Position numbers and translations under genes: made by a program. A stretch of DNA of 64,000 bases from Vitis vinifera (Eukaryota; Streptophyta; Magnoliopsida; Vitales; Vitaceae): the NCBI RefSeq assembly GCF_030704535.1, contig NC_081811.1, positions 3,612,501-3,676,500 of the forward strand, read 5' to 3'. The notes beneath the pieces are model-generated. The model did not search any database and had not been told where the DNA came from. It saw only the letters and a list, made by a program, of their open reading frames with translations. Below, piece after piece: positions 44,701-56,770 of the stretch. The first letter of the stretch is position 1. The number at the start of each line of letters is the position of its first letter.

Positions 44701-46412
44701 CAATATGATTTTTTACATTAATAAATAAAATCATAAGCATCAACAATCAAGAATATGAGAGAGAGATTATGTGAAAAGGGCCAAATAATCTAGGTTCAAT
44801 TCCAAGCAACTAGACACCAAGACCACCAATTTAACCAAGTGTCTCCTTTAAAAGGCAATCTTCTCTCAATAATGAAATTTCAGATAGGTAGAAAAGAGGA
44901 ACTTTGAAACTAAGATCTAGTTACTTCTCCTCTTTCTTCATTTGCATCCTCATTGAGTATGCAAAAGTGTGGTTTCAAGTTGTAATATAAGAATCTGCAA
45001 ACCTAAACTATAAGAAAACAAAGAGCATAAAATTGATTGTATCTTCACAAGGGAAAACTTTACAAAAATTTTATGCTTGTTGATTGAGGTTTAGAAACCA
45101 ATTATTCCATCTAGAACATATAGAAGGGCAAAAGAAATACGCTCTTGAAAGCAAATCAAATAAAAGATCAATTGCATTTAGAGTTTCTCTTAAATGATCT
45201 ACAAGTGCCCTTCAGAAGTATTTCAACTTTGAATTTGAGGAAATAATAAAAATGAACACTAGAACCCTCATGTTCAAACTTAATTTCCACTCCTTGTCTC
45301 ACACATCAAATTTATGTATTCAAGGTATTCACTCATGCTTTTTGGAGCACCAAATCGAGGAGAAACCAGAAATGCATAATCTGTATGACAATTGGTAGAA
45401 CTTTAGAGCATCCATGCCTGTGAAACCTCACTTTAGGGAAATTGTCTCCCAAAAGTCAAAGATTTTTTGCAATGATGAAGAATATTTCATGATTGAAAGA
45501 ATTACCGTCTCATCAAAACTAGCAATGGGCATAGAATTTGACAAACAACCTTATTAAGACCTTGAATGACAGTTGCCAAGATAGGTGTAGGGTCGGACAA
45601 CAATATTTGCTCAATATGCAGAACAGCAGAACGGTATACTGACAGTATCTCAACAATGCCATTGGCAATGGCCCTCCCATACGCACTCGACTTCTGTGGT
45701 TTCCCTTTCAATAACTCAGATGTTCTCGACAAAGGAGAAACATTTGTAGACCTTATCCAACTCAAATCCCGAGACTTCGTTGCAAATCTATCAAGTTCCC
45801 TGTAGTAAAATCCTAAGGTAATGACCTTCTCAATAAGATCCCTGCATCACAACATATTCAACTCCAATAGTGAAAATCAAAGGTCCATTGCCAATACCTA
45901 AAAGCAGAAACCAAGTAAAACATGAATCCACAGCAAACATGAAGCATGTAGATATTTTACTTCATTTCTAAAACTCCTAACATTCTACATCAGGACATCT
46001 TCTCAAAATTTAGCCTCTTTTTCTCTCGCTGAGCTAAGTTTGGTAGCTGAGAAATCCGACGAAAAGAAAACAAAATAATTAAAATAAAAAAAATACTGAA
46101 TCTTACGTTTTGCATTGCAACTGTAGTAACTAAGGCAAAACATTTCACTTTATTTTTTTCTCGGCAACCAAACATAGTAGACAAAAAGGGAAAAGTATGC
46201 CCTAACAATGAAGATGAATTTCTATTGATTAGGTTTAAGAACCTTTCGCTAGGGTGGATGAAGGAGAGATCAGGAGCGAGCTTGAAGGTGCGATCCTCTG
46301 AGACAGGAGCATCGGGAGAGAGGTTGATACCGAGAGATTTGTGCTGCTCTCGTTCGTCGATTATGAGATCACCGGTGTAGCCCAAGAGTGCCAGCAATAG
46401 TTCGTGCAACAT
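35758..46412 (-). CDS. GCP4: Gamma-tubulin complex component 4
   Basis: Sixteen minus-strand exons join in frame: 46243-46412, 45550-45841, 44312-44448, 43995-44093, 43527-43647, 42702-42974, 42375-42455, 42220-42303, 41105-41191, 39591-39646, 39304-39483, 38874-39099, 38279-38367, 36784-36937, 35908-36030 and 35758-35817. The 743-residue product matches plant GCP4 length (about 745). It starts MLHELLLALLGYTGDLIIDE. The N-terminal GRIP1 region includes YELILEIERDDICGGQLLNL and LLWHGHQVMYNQLASWMVYG; the C-terminal GRIP2 region includes ALEYSVDWPLQLFFTQEVLS, YRRVFQYLLRLKRTQMELEK and MWRIREHMAFLIRNLQFYIQ. It ends ATARGVLNVVRSRPSSLPV. GCP4 is a wedge subunit of the gamma-tubulin ring complex that nucleates microtubules. 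The reading frame is intact. Confidence 0.95.
38483..38506 (-). mobile_element. 24-bp LINE/SINE tail nano-insertion in GCP4 intron
   Basis: A perfect 15-bp direct repeat AGAACTAAGAAGCAT (38468-38482 and 38507-38521) flanks only 24 bp. Read on the minus strand the insert is a short stretch ending ATCTATC followed by a run of A, like the TTACTTATC-An tail of the LINE and SINE elsewhere in the window. It is best explained as a very short 5'-truncated retroposition product. Confidence 0.7.
40428..40454. repeat. Perfect 12-bp-arm palindrome in GCP4 intron
   Basis: GAAACCACATTT and AAATGTGGTTTC are separated by three bases (GGA). It lies in a stretch (about 40310-40470) where GAAACYA and TTTTGAAACT phrases recur, all within the intron between exons at 41105 and 39646. 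Confidence 0.8.
41443..41467. repeat. AAAAT pentanucleotide microsatellite
   Basis: About five AAAAT units in a GCP4 intron. A simple repeat without assigned function. Confidence 0.85.
43408..43463 (+). mobile_element. 56-bp ultra-truncated LINE copy in GCP4 intron
   Basis: A perfect 17-bp target duplication TGATGAAAGACTTAAAA (43391-43407 and 43464-43480) flanks 56 bp that end in nine A residues. The insert, from GTGTTGCCTTTT to TTTAATACACTTTTACCTAT, aligns with the last part of the LINE 3' end in MHX (GTGTTTCCTCTT to TTTAATATACTTCTTTTACT). This is a dead-on-arrival copy retaining only the 3' tail. Confidence 0.85.
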
Positions 46413-46572
46413 CGCCTCCGATCTCTCTACAAACTCCCAACCAAGGCCAGAGGTTCGCAAATTGCCGCAATTCTATTGGATCCAAATTTAAATTCCATCT
46501 ACTTTAAATTGGCGCAGTTCGCAGACGTTTTTCAAGGCTTGAAATAAAATTAGGATTAAAAAATGCTAAAAA

Positions 46573-46573
<1 letters not shown>

Positions 46574-46603
<30 letters not shown>

Positions 46604-46604
46604 T
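46574..46604. repeat. ATT trinucleotide microsatellite
   Basis: About ten uninterrupted ATT units upstream of GCP4. Likely polymorphic. Confidence 0.9.
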
Positions 46605-46689
46605 AACTCAAATTGGTTGGTTAGATTTCATATTATCCAAAACCGAAAAAAGGAGAAACACATTTAGCAATTAGAAAACAAAAAATAAG

Positions 46690-46985
46690 GTCTTGTTTTT
46701 CAAAAATAGTTCTAAAAATAATTTTTTAAAACTTGAAATGTTTTTAATCAATTTTATATGTTTTTAAATATATTTTGAAAATAATTTTTATATATAATAC
46801 TTTATTTTAAATCATTATACACATTATATAATCATTTTCATTTGTTTTATAAAAATTGTTTTAAAAAATAATTATATAAATATGAAAAATATTTAAAAAT
46901 AAAACATTAAATATAAATTCATTTTTAAAACAGATTTTAAAACATAAAAAACATACATTTAAAATGATACAGCAAATGAGACTCA
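46690..46985. repeat. AT-rich interspersed repeat, copy 1
   Basis: It shares an AAAAAATAATYATATAAATAT segment and an ATAAAACAYTAAATATA segment, in the same order, with a repeat at about 58958-59325. Left-end phrases such as TTTTTCAAAAATAGTTCTAA resemble termini of plant MITEs. No complete inverted repeat was demonstrated. Confidence 0.5.
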
Positions 46986-47681
46986 AAACACAAACGATAG
47001 GATCAAAAATTGTATATATTACACCACCTAATGACTGATGCCTAAGCATTGAAAAAGTACCCATTGATACTGCAGACAGATCCGAAGGAAAAGCTTAGTT
47101 TTGATATTAAAGTCAAAACAAGGTTATGGCTTACGGCCAGATCAAATTTGTGCTTCCATTACATAACACAACCATTTGGGAAAAGGTTGTCTTACTTCTT
47201 TTTTTTTCTAGTTCTGCAGTGTCCTGTTCCACTGTTTGAAGCAAGCTCTGGGATACAAAAACAATCATAAATGTCAAAGAATCAATTTTATCCAACATAA
47301 GTAGGTTAGAATCGAATGTGAATCCAAATCCATCCCATACAAAAGTAGCCGTGAATCAACCTGGCCGGAATTAAAGTTAATCAACTCGAACTTCAAAAAA
47401 AAAAAATGCACAATAAAATTTGGGACATGGAATCATATCTCTATACCCACAAGGGTCCCATCTCTCTCAATATAGAAAAAAAAATTGTCCATCCCTCAAT
47501 CAAAACTTTGCCCCCAATGAAAAGCAATGGAGCATCTTTTACACCATTTTGCAGCCAGTAAACAAAGCAGAGGTGAATCTTGAACCCCATGCAACATTTT
47601 GAACCAGCATGCGAAGTCGAGGTGAATCTTGAATTGAATCTAAAAGGCCTACAATGGCGTACTAGCTGGTGGGGCATGTTA

Positions 47682-50600
47682 TCATCGCTTCAGATTGTTC
47701 GTCTTTTTTATAGTTTTGCCACCCATGCCTTTACTCTTCTTGGTATTCTGTTTTTTCCCGCCCTGCCCATGTTCTTCCACTCCTTCATGGGGATTCACAT
47801 CTTTGTATTTGATTGGTTTTATAATAACACCAGCCTTCTTCACCACCTGAATTGGAGGCAATTAAGGTAAGAAAAGAGAAAAGGATAACCCCAAATCAAA
47901 TTATTATTCAGGTTTTTCTTCTCCTTTCACACAAAGAGGTAAAATGATAATCAAATCTGCAAGAGTGAATCAAATATTCAATGCTGCAAAGTGGCTCTGA
48001 AACACTTACTTCTGGTCTATTAAGAGCTCCAAGGACTACCGCTGGATTGAATTCAGGTCCAATAGGCATTCGAATACTCTGTTCAAAAACTTCCTTAGAT
48101 GTGTATGGGAAAGGCAAAGTTTTGGTATGTAGTTTCTCAGCCTGTCAAATCATCAATCAACATATGAAAAAAAGCAAAACACATTTAAGAAAACACAACT
48201 TCATAATAAGAAACAGAGTGCCAACATGATTTTAACAACTGATTTTCCATACTTCAACAAATGGCAAAGAAAAACCAAACAGAAAAAGTAAACCACCAAG
48301 AGTAGAATCTCCTAAACCACATATATTTCTTTGGCGAAGCAGCAAAAAAGGCACATCCCATCCTTTATTTATTTTAATTTGAGTCATCTCCTTATCAGAG
48401 TGTTCAGTTTCATTTGTCCATTTAAATATTTTTTTGAGCTTGTAAGGAAATTAAAAGAGGAAAATGAATTTTTGAAGTCCTTATCCTCCCAAAACTTCAA
48501 TTCCATTCTGCTGCAAAATCATTCCACCAGTAAAAATTAATGTAGTAAAATTTATGTTGCACAAATGTCCCACTTTCAAGCATATTTCTTTTAGATTATG
48601 TGTTCTAAAACTTAAAACCTCATGACTCAGCAACTGTTTTATCTTGTCCAGTTGCCTGAGTTCCTCACTTCTGAAAAATAAACCAGCCATGATAAGGTTC
48701 GTCTCTCTTAGCACACTAATTCCTTGTATCCAAATTGGCACCTGGAATTCTAAATTCAATGAGGGGGATAAAGAAGCAATTAGGATGCATGATGAATCCT
48801 AAAGCAACATTACCAACCTTTTTATCCAACTTCTCAGAGACGATTACATGCTTAAGATGCGCATCCTTCCTCTTCTTAAGAGCTTCTTCCCTCTTTTTTT
48901 TGGCAATTTCATGCTCTTCAAGCATCCAAGAAGGTAACCCTTTCTTTTGCTGTACATGAGTCCATTGGCCCCAACCAGGAAGCAAAACAGGTTTTTCAGG
49001 TTCAGGATTTTCCCCTTTTAGAATTTCATCTTTATCCTTTTCAAAATCTTCCTCCACATCATCCCCAGCAAAAGCGCGGCGAATAAGCTCTGCTTGGGAT
49101 GGAAGTTCATAAGTTGCCTTCATGCCAGAAGACAAAGTGCCATCTACCATCTGTCCCTCATCATCTGTATCACTATCCCCACCAACTTCCTGAAAGGTTT
49201 CCAAGAAAGAAGTAAGAGAAGAAATCAATCAAATTAGAAGTAGCACAAATTTAAAAGATGTGGAAAGATCATACCCCTTGATCCTTATTATGCCTAGGAG
49301 GTTCCACAGATTTGGGAGGCTTTATGATATTGCCATTTGCTTCATTTTCACTCTTCATCTGCTCATTAAACACATTCTGGTTAGTAACAAAAGAACCTGA
49401 ATTTCTGTATGTAAAACAATAAAATACATAAATGGAAGGCAAACAACCTTTTTCCATGAGCCGGATGCAAACATTGCAACTTCATATGTTGTCTTGGGGC
49501 CTGGGTCTCTAACTATATCATTGAAACTCTGAACCACAAAACACAATGTCACACTTCTAGAAAGATAATAACTAAGAGGAAGTTTGGAAGTAAGCAAGGA
49601 ATCCATCACCTTAAATATAGGATCCTGACCAATCTCAGACTCTTCGCGAAGTAGACCAGCATCTATATCAACATGCTTTGGCAAATTATTATTCTGGTCA
49701 TTCGCAGCTTCAATATTTTCTTTGACCTTGAATTCATCTTCACTATCACTATTATTATAATGAGCATCTTTATTACTGAACTCTTGAATTTGCTTCTTAA
49801 CTGTGCCGAAAACACGTCTACCACTTGAAGCAGTCTCTTTTAGATTCTCAGCCCCACCCCCAAGCTCCATTTGCTTTAATGATGCCTCAAATTCATTGAT
49901 AGCAAGCTTACCTTCTTCATAAGCTGCCTCTTTTCTCTTCTTCAAGCCACGGACCTACACAGGGTCAAGCAGATACAACAAAAATAAATAAAACCAATTA
50001 ATAGATCAATGATTTGTCAGTTTCAAGATCCAAAGGAAGTTCTAATTTATCACATGATTCTTTTCTTTTTTCTATTTCTTTTTTAAATTCCATTTTAAAA
50101 CTTTCACCAGCTGAACTAGTCTTGCTTATACACATAAGTGAAGATCTTTGAGATTCCAATCAACAGGAATACTCTAAATATTACCATAAAAGGTAAAGAT
50201 AGCACTCCTGAGTCAGGGATTTTGTCCTCTTCTTCCAGCACTTCGAGTGTTTTCTCTTTTGCTTTCGCTAACAACTTGGATGCTCCATCCTCATCTGAAC
50301 CTGCTGAATTTTCATCAAAATCATCTTCATCACTACTTTCATCACTGCTAGTGTCCTTCATAGAGTGCATTTTTCTGGTCAAAAGAGCATGCTGATGGAG
50401 CTGCTCAGTTATAGCAGCTCGAGTTCCTTCATCTTGAACATCCAACCCACGCTTTAAAATGCGCTTTGCCCACTTGGAGCTGTTTTTGTGCTTCAAAGTC
50501 AAGCGTTCCTGTATCAAATCAAGTAAAGGAAAAAAAAGGAACAAAAAGTCAAGAACTTTTCTTTTGGTATAATCTAGAAGAGAACTTTTTTTTCAAAACT

Positions 50601-52779
50601 ATAGGAATTATTTAGCCCAATGAGAATGTCAATTACCTCTGCACGCTTGAACTCTTGTTTCATTGCAAGTTCCTTAGCAGCTTCTGGATCCATTTGTATT
50701 TCAGCAGATGCAGTTTTCAATCTATCCTTCTTCAACAAGCGGTGATATGTTTTGGACTTGATTTTTTTTATGCGTTTTGCCTTCATTTCATGATTGAAAA
50801 GAAGACTACGCATTTTAGCAATGCGATTATGACGTTCCTTGACATCTTCAACAGATATCTTCAAAGCATCATTCACAGAAGAGAGCAGAGTTCAAAAAGT
50901 TAGGATATTAAGCCATGCTGACAAACCAATATTGAACAAAGAGGAAAAATAAACGATGAACCTCCGTACCTTGTTCAGTTCAAGAAGCCTGGAACCATCT
51001 TGTCTGTGAGCTTCCAAAACCTTGTCATCATGGACTAATGAAGCAATTTTCTTCTCGAAATCAGTTCTTGGTTCAAATTCAGAAGCTATGGCCCCTACAG
51101 TTGAAAACCCCAAGTCTACATCTTCGTCAAAATAAACCGTAGGTGCCTCCCTATTCTTCTTGACTAATGGCTCCCACTTGGTAATGTCCTTCTTTGATTG
51201 TTCATAAGCCACCTTCCTCTCCAACTTTTCCCTATCCGCTTTTGGAAGCGGAGCATGAACAGACATGGACTTTCTTTCCACTTGATGCATTCTCTTTCTA
51301 AGTTTGCTATATCCGGACTTTCCATGGAGAGGGTCCAGAAGATCCTGAATGCTAATGCGACCATTGCCTTCCAGAACATCACGACTAGGATTGTATTCAG
51401 ACTCTGGGTATGCCTCGGACACAACAACATTATTTTTCCTTTTCTTACCTGAAGGTGACATACAATTCGATTTCAGTCTTGTTCTTTGAGTAATACTTAA
51501 AAGAATGGTCACTAAAATAATTCCTCATGGCTTATCTCGGGTTATAACTTTTGCTTCTGACTCTTTTGAGAACACTCAAAAACATGCTTTGTTATTTGAA
51601 AATGTTTCTTTCCAATAAAAATACAATGGCAACAATGTCAAAATCCATTTTTCAGTTGTTCTTATTCATAATTGCAAGAATTTCAGAGAGTCAGCATAGA
51701 AGGGGATTGAAACAGGTTGAGTAACTGTATTTCAGGGGTTTTCATCCTTAAGAAAGAAAAGGTATAATTTCTTCTAAGATGACCTTTAACATTGAATTCA
51801 GAGCAAATTGTGCAGTAAGCTTGGCTCAAAAACAATCCCATCAGGACAAGTTTAAATCTCGATCTTACCTTCAAAAGCCTCACTCGGCATTCCAGTGATT
51901 CCTTGCAGCATCCTCATATGCCTTCCATCATCTTCCTCTTCAACTTCATCACCAAGATGGCTCGAATTTTCACTTCGATTGTTTTCCTCATCTTCACCTT
52001 CAATGTCATCATCATCGGACGCAATGTTCTCATCCTACACAAGTAATACAACAACAAAAATAGCTTCATTAAAAAAACCAAAAATGCCATAATCATGCTA
52101 TATTGAACAAAGATTATTAGACACACAAAAAAAAGTCATAAAATTATCGTCATATTGACAATTCAATCAATATCCAGAAAATCCCATATCAATAGCATTG
52201 GCCCTAAACCCTAAACCCTAGACCCTAACCCCAGAACAAACCAGGGAGGAATATCAAAACTACATGTCCCAACTAAGAAAAGGAGACTACTAAAACCATC
52301 ACATGAATTTCTCACCAAAGCTTTCGCCTAAATTATAACTTTTTATATTCACTTTTCCACCCAAATCCATTTCCCCAATTTCTAAACCCACAAATAAACA
52401 AAACTTGCAAAATACATTCTTCAGAATCAATTAAACACCAAAAATTTGAATAGAAACTCACCTTGAAATCTTCCGGCAGCTCGTACTCGAAGTTCTCGAC
52501 CGAGTCGAAACGCCGATTCTTCTTGGACTCCTCTTCCGCCGCCGCCTCTTCATACTCGTACAGATTATTTGCCAGCAACTCTCCTTCATCGGAATTGATC
52601 TCTTCGTCGCCGCCACCTTTCAAAGGATTAGGATTAACGAGATCGAGCTCCTTTCGTAGCTTGGACGGCAGGCGAGGGCCAGTCCTCTTCTTTAGAGTTT
52701 TGGGTTTCGAATTCTTTCTCTTCTTCTGCAATCTACCTCCGCCGCTTTCTTCTTTCGATTTTCTCTTCTTCTCAGCCAT
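47682..52779 (-). CDS. UTP14: U3 snoRNP-associated protein UTP14 (SSU processome)
   Basis: Eleven minus-strand exons join in frame: 52462-52779, 51869-52034, 51448 to 50970, 50637-50858, 50185-50508, 49610-49954, 49448-49528, 49275-49376, 48818-49189, 48010-48141 and 47682-47846, giving 901 residues. The basic start MAEKKRKSKEESGGGRLQKK is followed by acidic stretches, the conserved core RISIQDLLDPLHGKSGYSKL, KWEPLVKKNREAPTVYF, the lysine-rich RIKKIKSKTYHRLLKKDRLK, WAKRILKRGLD, and the C-terminal LPGWGQWT motif near residue 750, with a final KKTNNLKR. UTP14 acts in the nucleolus in early 18S rRNA maturation and activates the helicase DHR1 in yeast. An in-frame upstream ATG at 52854 would add 25 residues; the 52779 start better matches family N-termini. 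Confidence 0.94.
52202..52229. repeat. Four telomere-type heptamers in UTP14 intron 1
   Basis: Plus-strand CCCTAAA, CCCTAAA, CCCTAGA, CCCTAAC in tandem. These equal the plant telomere unit, and contain telo-box motifs, inside the first intron about 550 bp after the UTP14 start codon. Telo-boxes near the 5' end are common in ribosome-biogenesis genes. Confidence 0.85.
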
Positions 52780-53039
52780 GGCTGCAGGGAGGGATTCTTC
52801 GCCGAGCGGCGAATCGTTTGGAAACAGGCTTGAGGTTGTTGATGGGCTGGTCACAGTCTATAGTCGCATACTCTCTGATATATATCATCGCCCTTACCGT
52901 CTATAGTCGCCTAATATATATGGGAGGGTCCGGAGGTTTGAGTTTATTAAAAAAAAATGCGTTTTAAAAATATTCTTTTTTAATATAATTTTTTAAAATG
53001 TTTAAAAAGGTTTTAGTTAAATAAAAGTTTATTTCTTGT

Positions 53040-53200
53040 ATCCTGTTTGATGATCGAACAACCGTGTAAATATTATTTGTTTTGAACTAAAATATCTCTC
53101 ACTTTAAAACACATCTATAAAGTTTAAAAGAACTTATACATATATAGTATTAGAAACTTTCTTCTCAATAACGATGTGGAACATCATAAGGGTGTTTGAT
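53040..53200. repeat. Relic of dispersed GATATTGTC/GTGGGAT-type repeat, copy 2
   Basis: The order GTRTAAATAYTATTTGYTTTGA, CTTTAAAACA, TATAARRTT-rich spacer and a final CGATGTGG resembles the repeat in the MHX intron and the copy at about 57612-57900. It is heavily diverged. Confidence 0.5.
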
Positions 53201-53900
53201 AAAATTTAATATTTATTACTTGATGACTTAAATTGACTTTAAATTAAATTATACTTTATTAATTTAAAACCTATTTCTTCATTTTTACTTTTAAGTTATT
53301 TGATAAAAATAATTTAAAAATCATTTTATATCGTCAAATTGACGTATTTATTCTCATAAATAATAATTACGGTAAAATAAGTCAAATAATAATGAAGGTC
53401 ATGGAATAACAAATGAAATTGTGAAGATAATTAGGGTAACCCATAAGGAAAAAAAGTAAAATGAAAATATAGACTTCAAATGAATTAATTATTTTTATTT
53501 ATTACTTAAAATTATTTTTTACTTTAAGTTATACTATTAAGTTATTTTACACTTAATTTACTATAAAAAAATATTTTAGGAATATTACATCTTATAAAAG
53601 TCTTTCTAACTCTTGCAAATATATATATATATATATATAATACTAATATTATTCCTATAAAATTATAAACTTTCTTTAGCTTCACATTGAACTTAAAAAA
53701 AAAAAAAAAATATCCTATAGTAGACCTAATTATATTTTTAATTTAATTCCATAGTAAAAAAATACCTTCTTTTTTTTTCTTTTTTTTTTTACAAAAACAC
53801 CCATTTCTTTTCTTATAAAAATAATCATTTTCTTTTAAAATGAAATATTAAATGATTTATGTTAAGAATTAATTATTTTTCATATTCAAATATTCAACGA

Positions 53901-54195
53901 CTTAGAGGGTGTTTGTTTTTTTAGCTTTTTGTTAGAAATAATTTTCTTTCAAATTTTAAATTATTTGTTTTTTCATTTTTTATGACTTATTATAATTTTT
54001 TTGCTTAATATAAAAAATCAAAATATTTAATATTTTTTAAATGAAAAAAGCAACATCCTGGTTTTTCTTTCCTTTTTAATACTTAATAAAAATAAAATGT
54101 CACAAAAACAAACAATCTAATATTTGACATTATTAAATATTATTTAGTTTTAATTTCTATTTAGAATTAAGTAAAAATAACAAATACCCTCTTAG
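53901..54195. mobile_element. MITE with AGGGTRTTTGTT terminal repeats
   Basis: The left end AGGGTGTTTGTTTTTTTAGC and the inverted right end AGGGTATTTGTTATTTTTAC bound about 285 bp of AT-rich non-coding DNA. Both ends are flanked by the direct repeat CTTAG (53901-53905 and 54191-54195), a candidate target duplication. Superfamily not assigned. Confidence 0.6.
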
Positions 54196-55477
54196 ATTTT
54201 TAAATTTAGGATCACTTCATCCTTTTACTCTATTAATTCTAAAATGTATTTATGTTATGTATATTAGTTGGATATTTGTGTTATAACTTATAAGATATAT
54301 TTGTGTCATCTCTTTAATAAAATATTATTACTGTGACTCCTTGCTTACCAACCACCCACTTATTGCTTAGCATAGACATGGGACAATGACAAACCAACTA
54401 TGCATCTTATTTCTAATATAAGAAAGTATGTTGATTTTAGTTCATTTTGAATAAATCAATATGTGAGTATTCTAGTTATTCCAAAACAACACCATACTAC
54501 TTATTTTTCAGCTTTTATAAAGCCAAATAATAATAATAATAATAATAAAATAATTTGACATGTTTCCACCAATTTAGTCGAATATCTTATGGAAATCGAT
54601 TAAACACCGTTAGTCATTCTTATGTTTTTACTGATATGATAACATTTAAAATTTTTTATCATTTAAGTGTTAGAAAAAGTAGAAACGTTTTTTAGAATCA
54701 CTTCTAAATACATTATTATTCTCAAGATTTTAGATGCACTATAAGTTTATAACGACTTGAAATTATGTTGATGGCAATGAAGATTAAAATTTACATTTTA
54801 GCTTTAAAGATCGAAAAAAATTACATTTTTCTATATTTAAGTCGATTGCTTTGTATATCATGTATAAATTTTTTGTACATGATGTGTTATTGCAAATTTA
54901 TTAAACATGATATGCAAGTATAAACAAACATCATTTCCCGATGGTCCAAGTTCAATCATCAACTCCGATCACTCTTATGAGAGAATGATATTAGAAAAGA
55001 AAAAATGGGATGCATTATACATTCAATACAAATGAATTACCAATTCACTATTATTTTAAATATTTTTTACTCTACATTCTCTTTTTTACCTTCTTTTTAA
55101 TATCGTAAATTTCTAAAAAATCCTGAACTTCTTTTATTTCATTGGTCACAAAAACACTGAAGCTAGCGTTTTTTGGTTGGGAGAGCTGCACCCAATTCAA
55201 TTCTCATACTCTAAAATGCAAAGAAAAAAAAAAAAATCAACATTCAATTTGAATCTTAGGCAGTAGCTCTAACTATAAATGGTCTCATTACTCAGAGTAA
55301 ATTCAGGTAGCTTAATACATTAATTCACTCTCTTTGACGAAGCAGTTGAAAATTTTTATGAATATTGAGATCATTTAATTGAAGACAGTCTCATACATAC
55401 ATGTGAAAACTGAAAACAAGCCAATTTGACAATGGGTGGGTTCCACATTTGAGGTTTTGCTTGTAGTTATATATGTA

Positions 55478-55510
<33 letters not shown>

Positions 55511-55940
55511 TGAAGAAACTAACGAACAGAGTTGATGTGGTCCTGTCATCTGAGCTCAGTACTGTTGATCAACTGCGAATGCTTCAGAAAAATCAGACGC
55601 ACGGAGCCCTGTTACAAAATCAAAAAACAGTACCATCTACTTTTTGGTTTTGCTTTCAGTTTGGCCGTATTGCTTCTCAGACAACATTACTTAAATATGA
55701 AATATCCAAGGCCTCCTGCAATTTATTATCTGCTAATTTCCATGGTAAATGATGGTTAGAAGTAGATAAAAATCTGCTTAATTTAAGTGGGAAATGAAGT
55801 GTTGTGCAACCAGAAGACAATACAGAACATAAATGAGGAATTAGTAAGAGAGGGGAGAGAGAAAATGAGAGAAAAGGGGAGAAAAGTGCATTACCCAAAT
55901 GAAGCAATAGCATGGAAATGGAGAGGGGTGAGGAACCCAT

Positions 55941-56041
55941 GTTGGAGAAGGGGAGCACGTGCAAGCCTGTGGGCGGTGGTGGGAGTAAAGAAGAAAAAAG
56001 GGGGAAAAGTGAGGCAAATCTGCACGTGCCCTGCTTCTCCA
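55941..56041 (-). ncRNA. MIR164: MIR164 precursor hairpin
   Basis: On the minus strand the mature miR164 lies on the 5' arm at 56041 down to 56021: it reads TGGAGAAG, then CAGGG, then CACGTGCA, identical to plant miR164a. The star strand is at 55961 down to 55941 (CACGTGC, then TCCCC, then TTCTCCAAC). The two pair over 19 positions with two central mismatches (miRNA positions 9-10), one G-U pair, and 2-nt 3' overhangs on both ends. The loop is 59 nt. miR164 guides cleavage of NAC-domain mRNAs (CUC1/2, NAC1-type, ORE1), controlling organ boundaries, roots and senescence. No long open frame explains the conservation of both arms. Confidence 0.97.
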
Positions 56042-56770
56042 ACAAGGAGCTACACACCCAGTGAAGAGCAGATAGTGTTTTCACCAATAATGGAGAGGGA
56101 GCGCTGCAAATTCAGTAGAGAGGAAGGGGGATGTATTTATAGGAGAAATGAGGGGGAAGAGAAAGAGAAAAAGAGAGCAATTGAGTAAGTTGGATTGGCG
56201 TGCAGTGAAAAACCCCTTTCTGCCATGCCATATGCCATCATCTCTGGTAACTGTAGGCAATTCATCAAGGAAAGAATTTCAAAGGGGAAGAGACCAGAAC
56301 AAGGGCATGTGTCGGCCTTACTTTCGCAAGAGCCCGCGAACTTCTTTTGTTCCTTTCAGGATTTATTGCACTGAAAGACAAGCACAATTACAAAAACCCC
56401 ATACATTTATATATATATTTATGATAAGTTGAATACTCCACACTGTGGTAGCTAGCCCATTGATCAAGAATCTGGAATAGTGATGATGGTGGGTAGGGTA
56501 CTCACCTTGTGGGTCACCTTTTTCTTTGGAAGAATTTGATGGGTGCAATTTGCAGAGGGAAGACAGAGAGAGAAAGAAAGAATAATGTAAGAGATGCACG
56601 TATGCTTTGCGTGTTGGGGTTCAAGATTTTGATTATGGAGTGGAGGAGAGTGTTGTTGTTGTTGAGAGAGAGAGAGTGGCACGAGAGAGATGGGAGTCTT
56701 TCTAGGTAGATATGATTCCCTACGTGTTGTAGGCATCAGCTTTCTCCCCAAAACTTAGGTTAGTTTCTCT
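56042..56770 (-). ncRNA. Probable 5' part of pri-MIR164 transcript
   Basis: Upstream of the hairpin on the minus strand, about 56500-56700 looks like a transcribed leader: CT repeats, CAACAACAACAACA, CACGCAAAGCATACGTGC, then CCCACAAG followed by donor-like GTGAGT near 56506. A spliced pri-miRNA is plausible. The segment is related to one at 59690-59880. Transcript limits are unknown. Confidence 0.4.

Larger units (their letters stand above)
46413..47681. other. GCP4 promoter and UTP14 3' flank
   Basis: The right part of this stretch is the UTP14 3' UTR. The left part is the GCP4 5' leader and promoter. It includes ATTGGCGC at 46508-46515, one mismatch from the E2F consensus TTTSSCGC, about 100 bp upstream of the GCP4 ATG; E2F control of a division gene is plausible but unproven. 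An ATT microsatellite (46574-46604) and an AT-rich repeat (about 46690-46985) follow. Confidence 0.45.
52780..55940. other. AT-rich intergenic region with decayed repeats
   Basis: The UTP14 promoter lies at the left end, where GTCTATAGTCGC occurs twice (about 52854 and 52900). The rest has no gene. It holds a dispersed-repeat relic (53040-53200), a MITE (53901-54195), AT and AAT microsatellites at about 53619-53639, 54525-54548 and 55468-55510, and long A or T tracts. Confidence 0.55.

Noticed and set aside
55787-56432. Open frames on both strands around MIR164
   Set aside because: They are low-complexity (K/R/E-rich or L/S-rich), match no family, and overlap the miRNA hairpin, which explains the conserved sequence.
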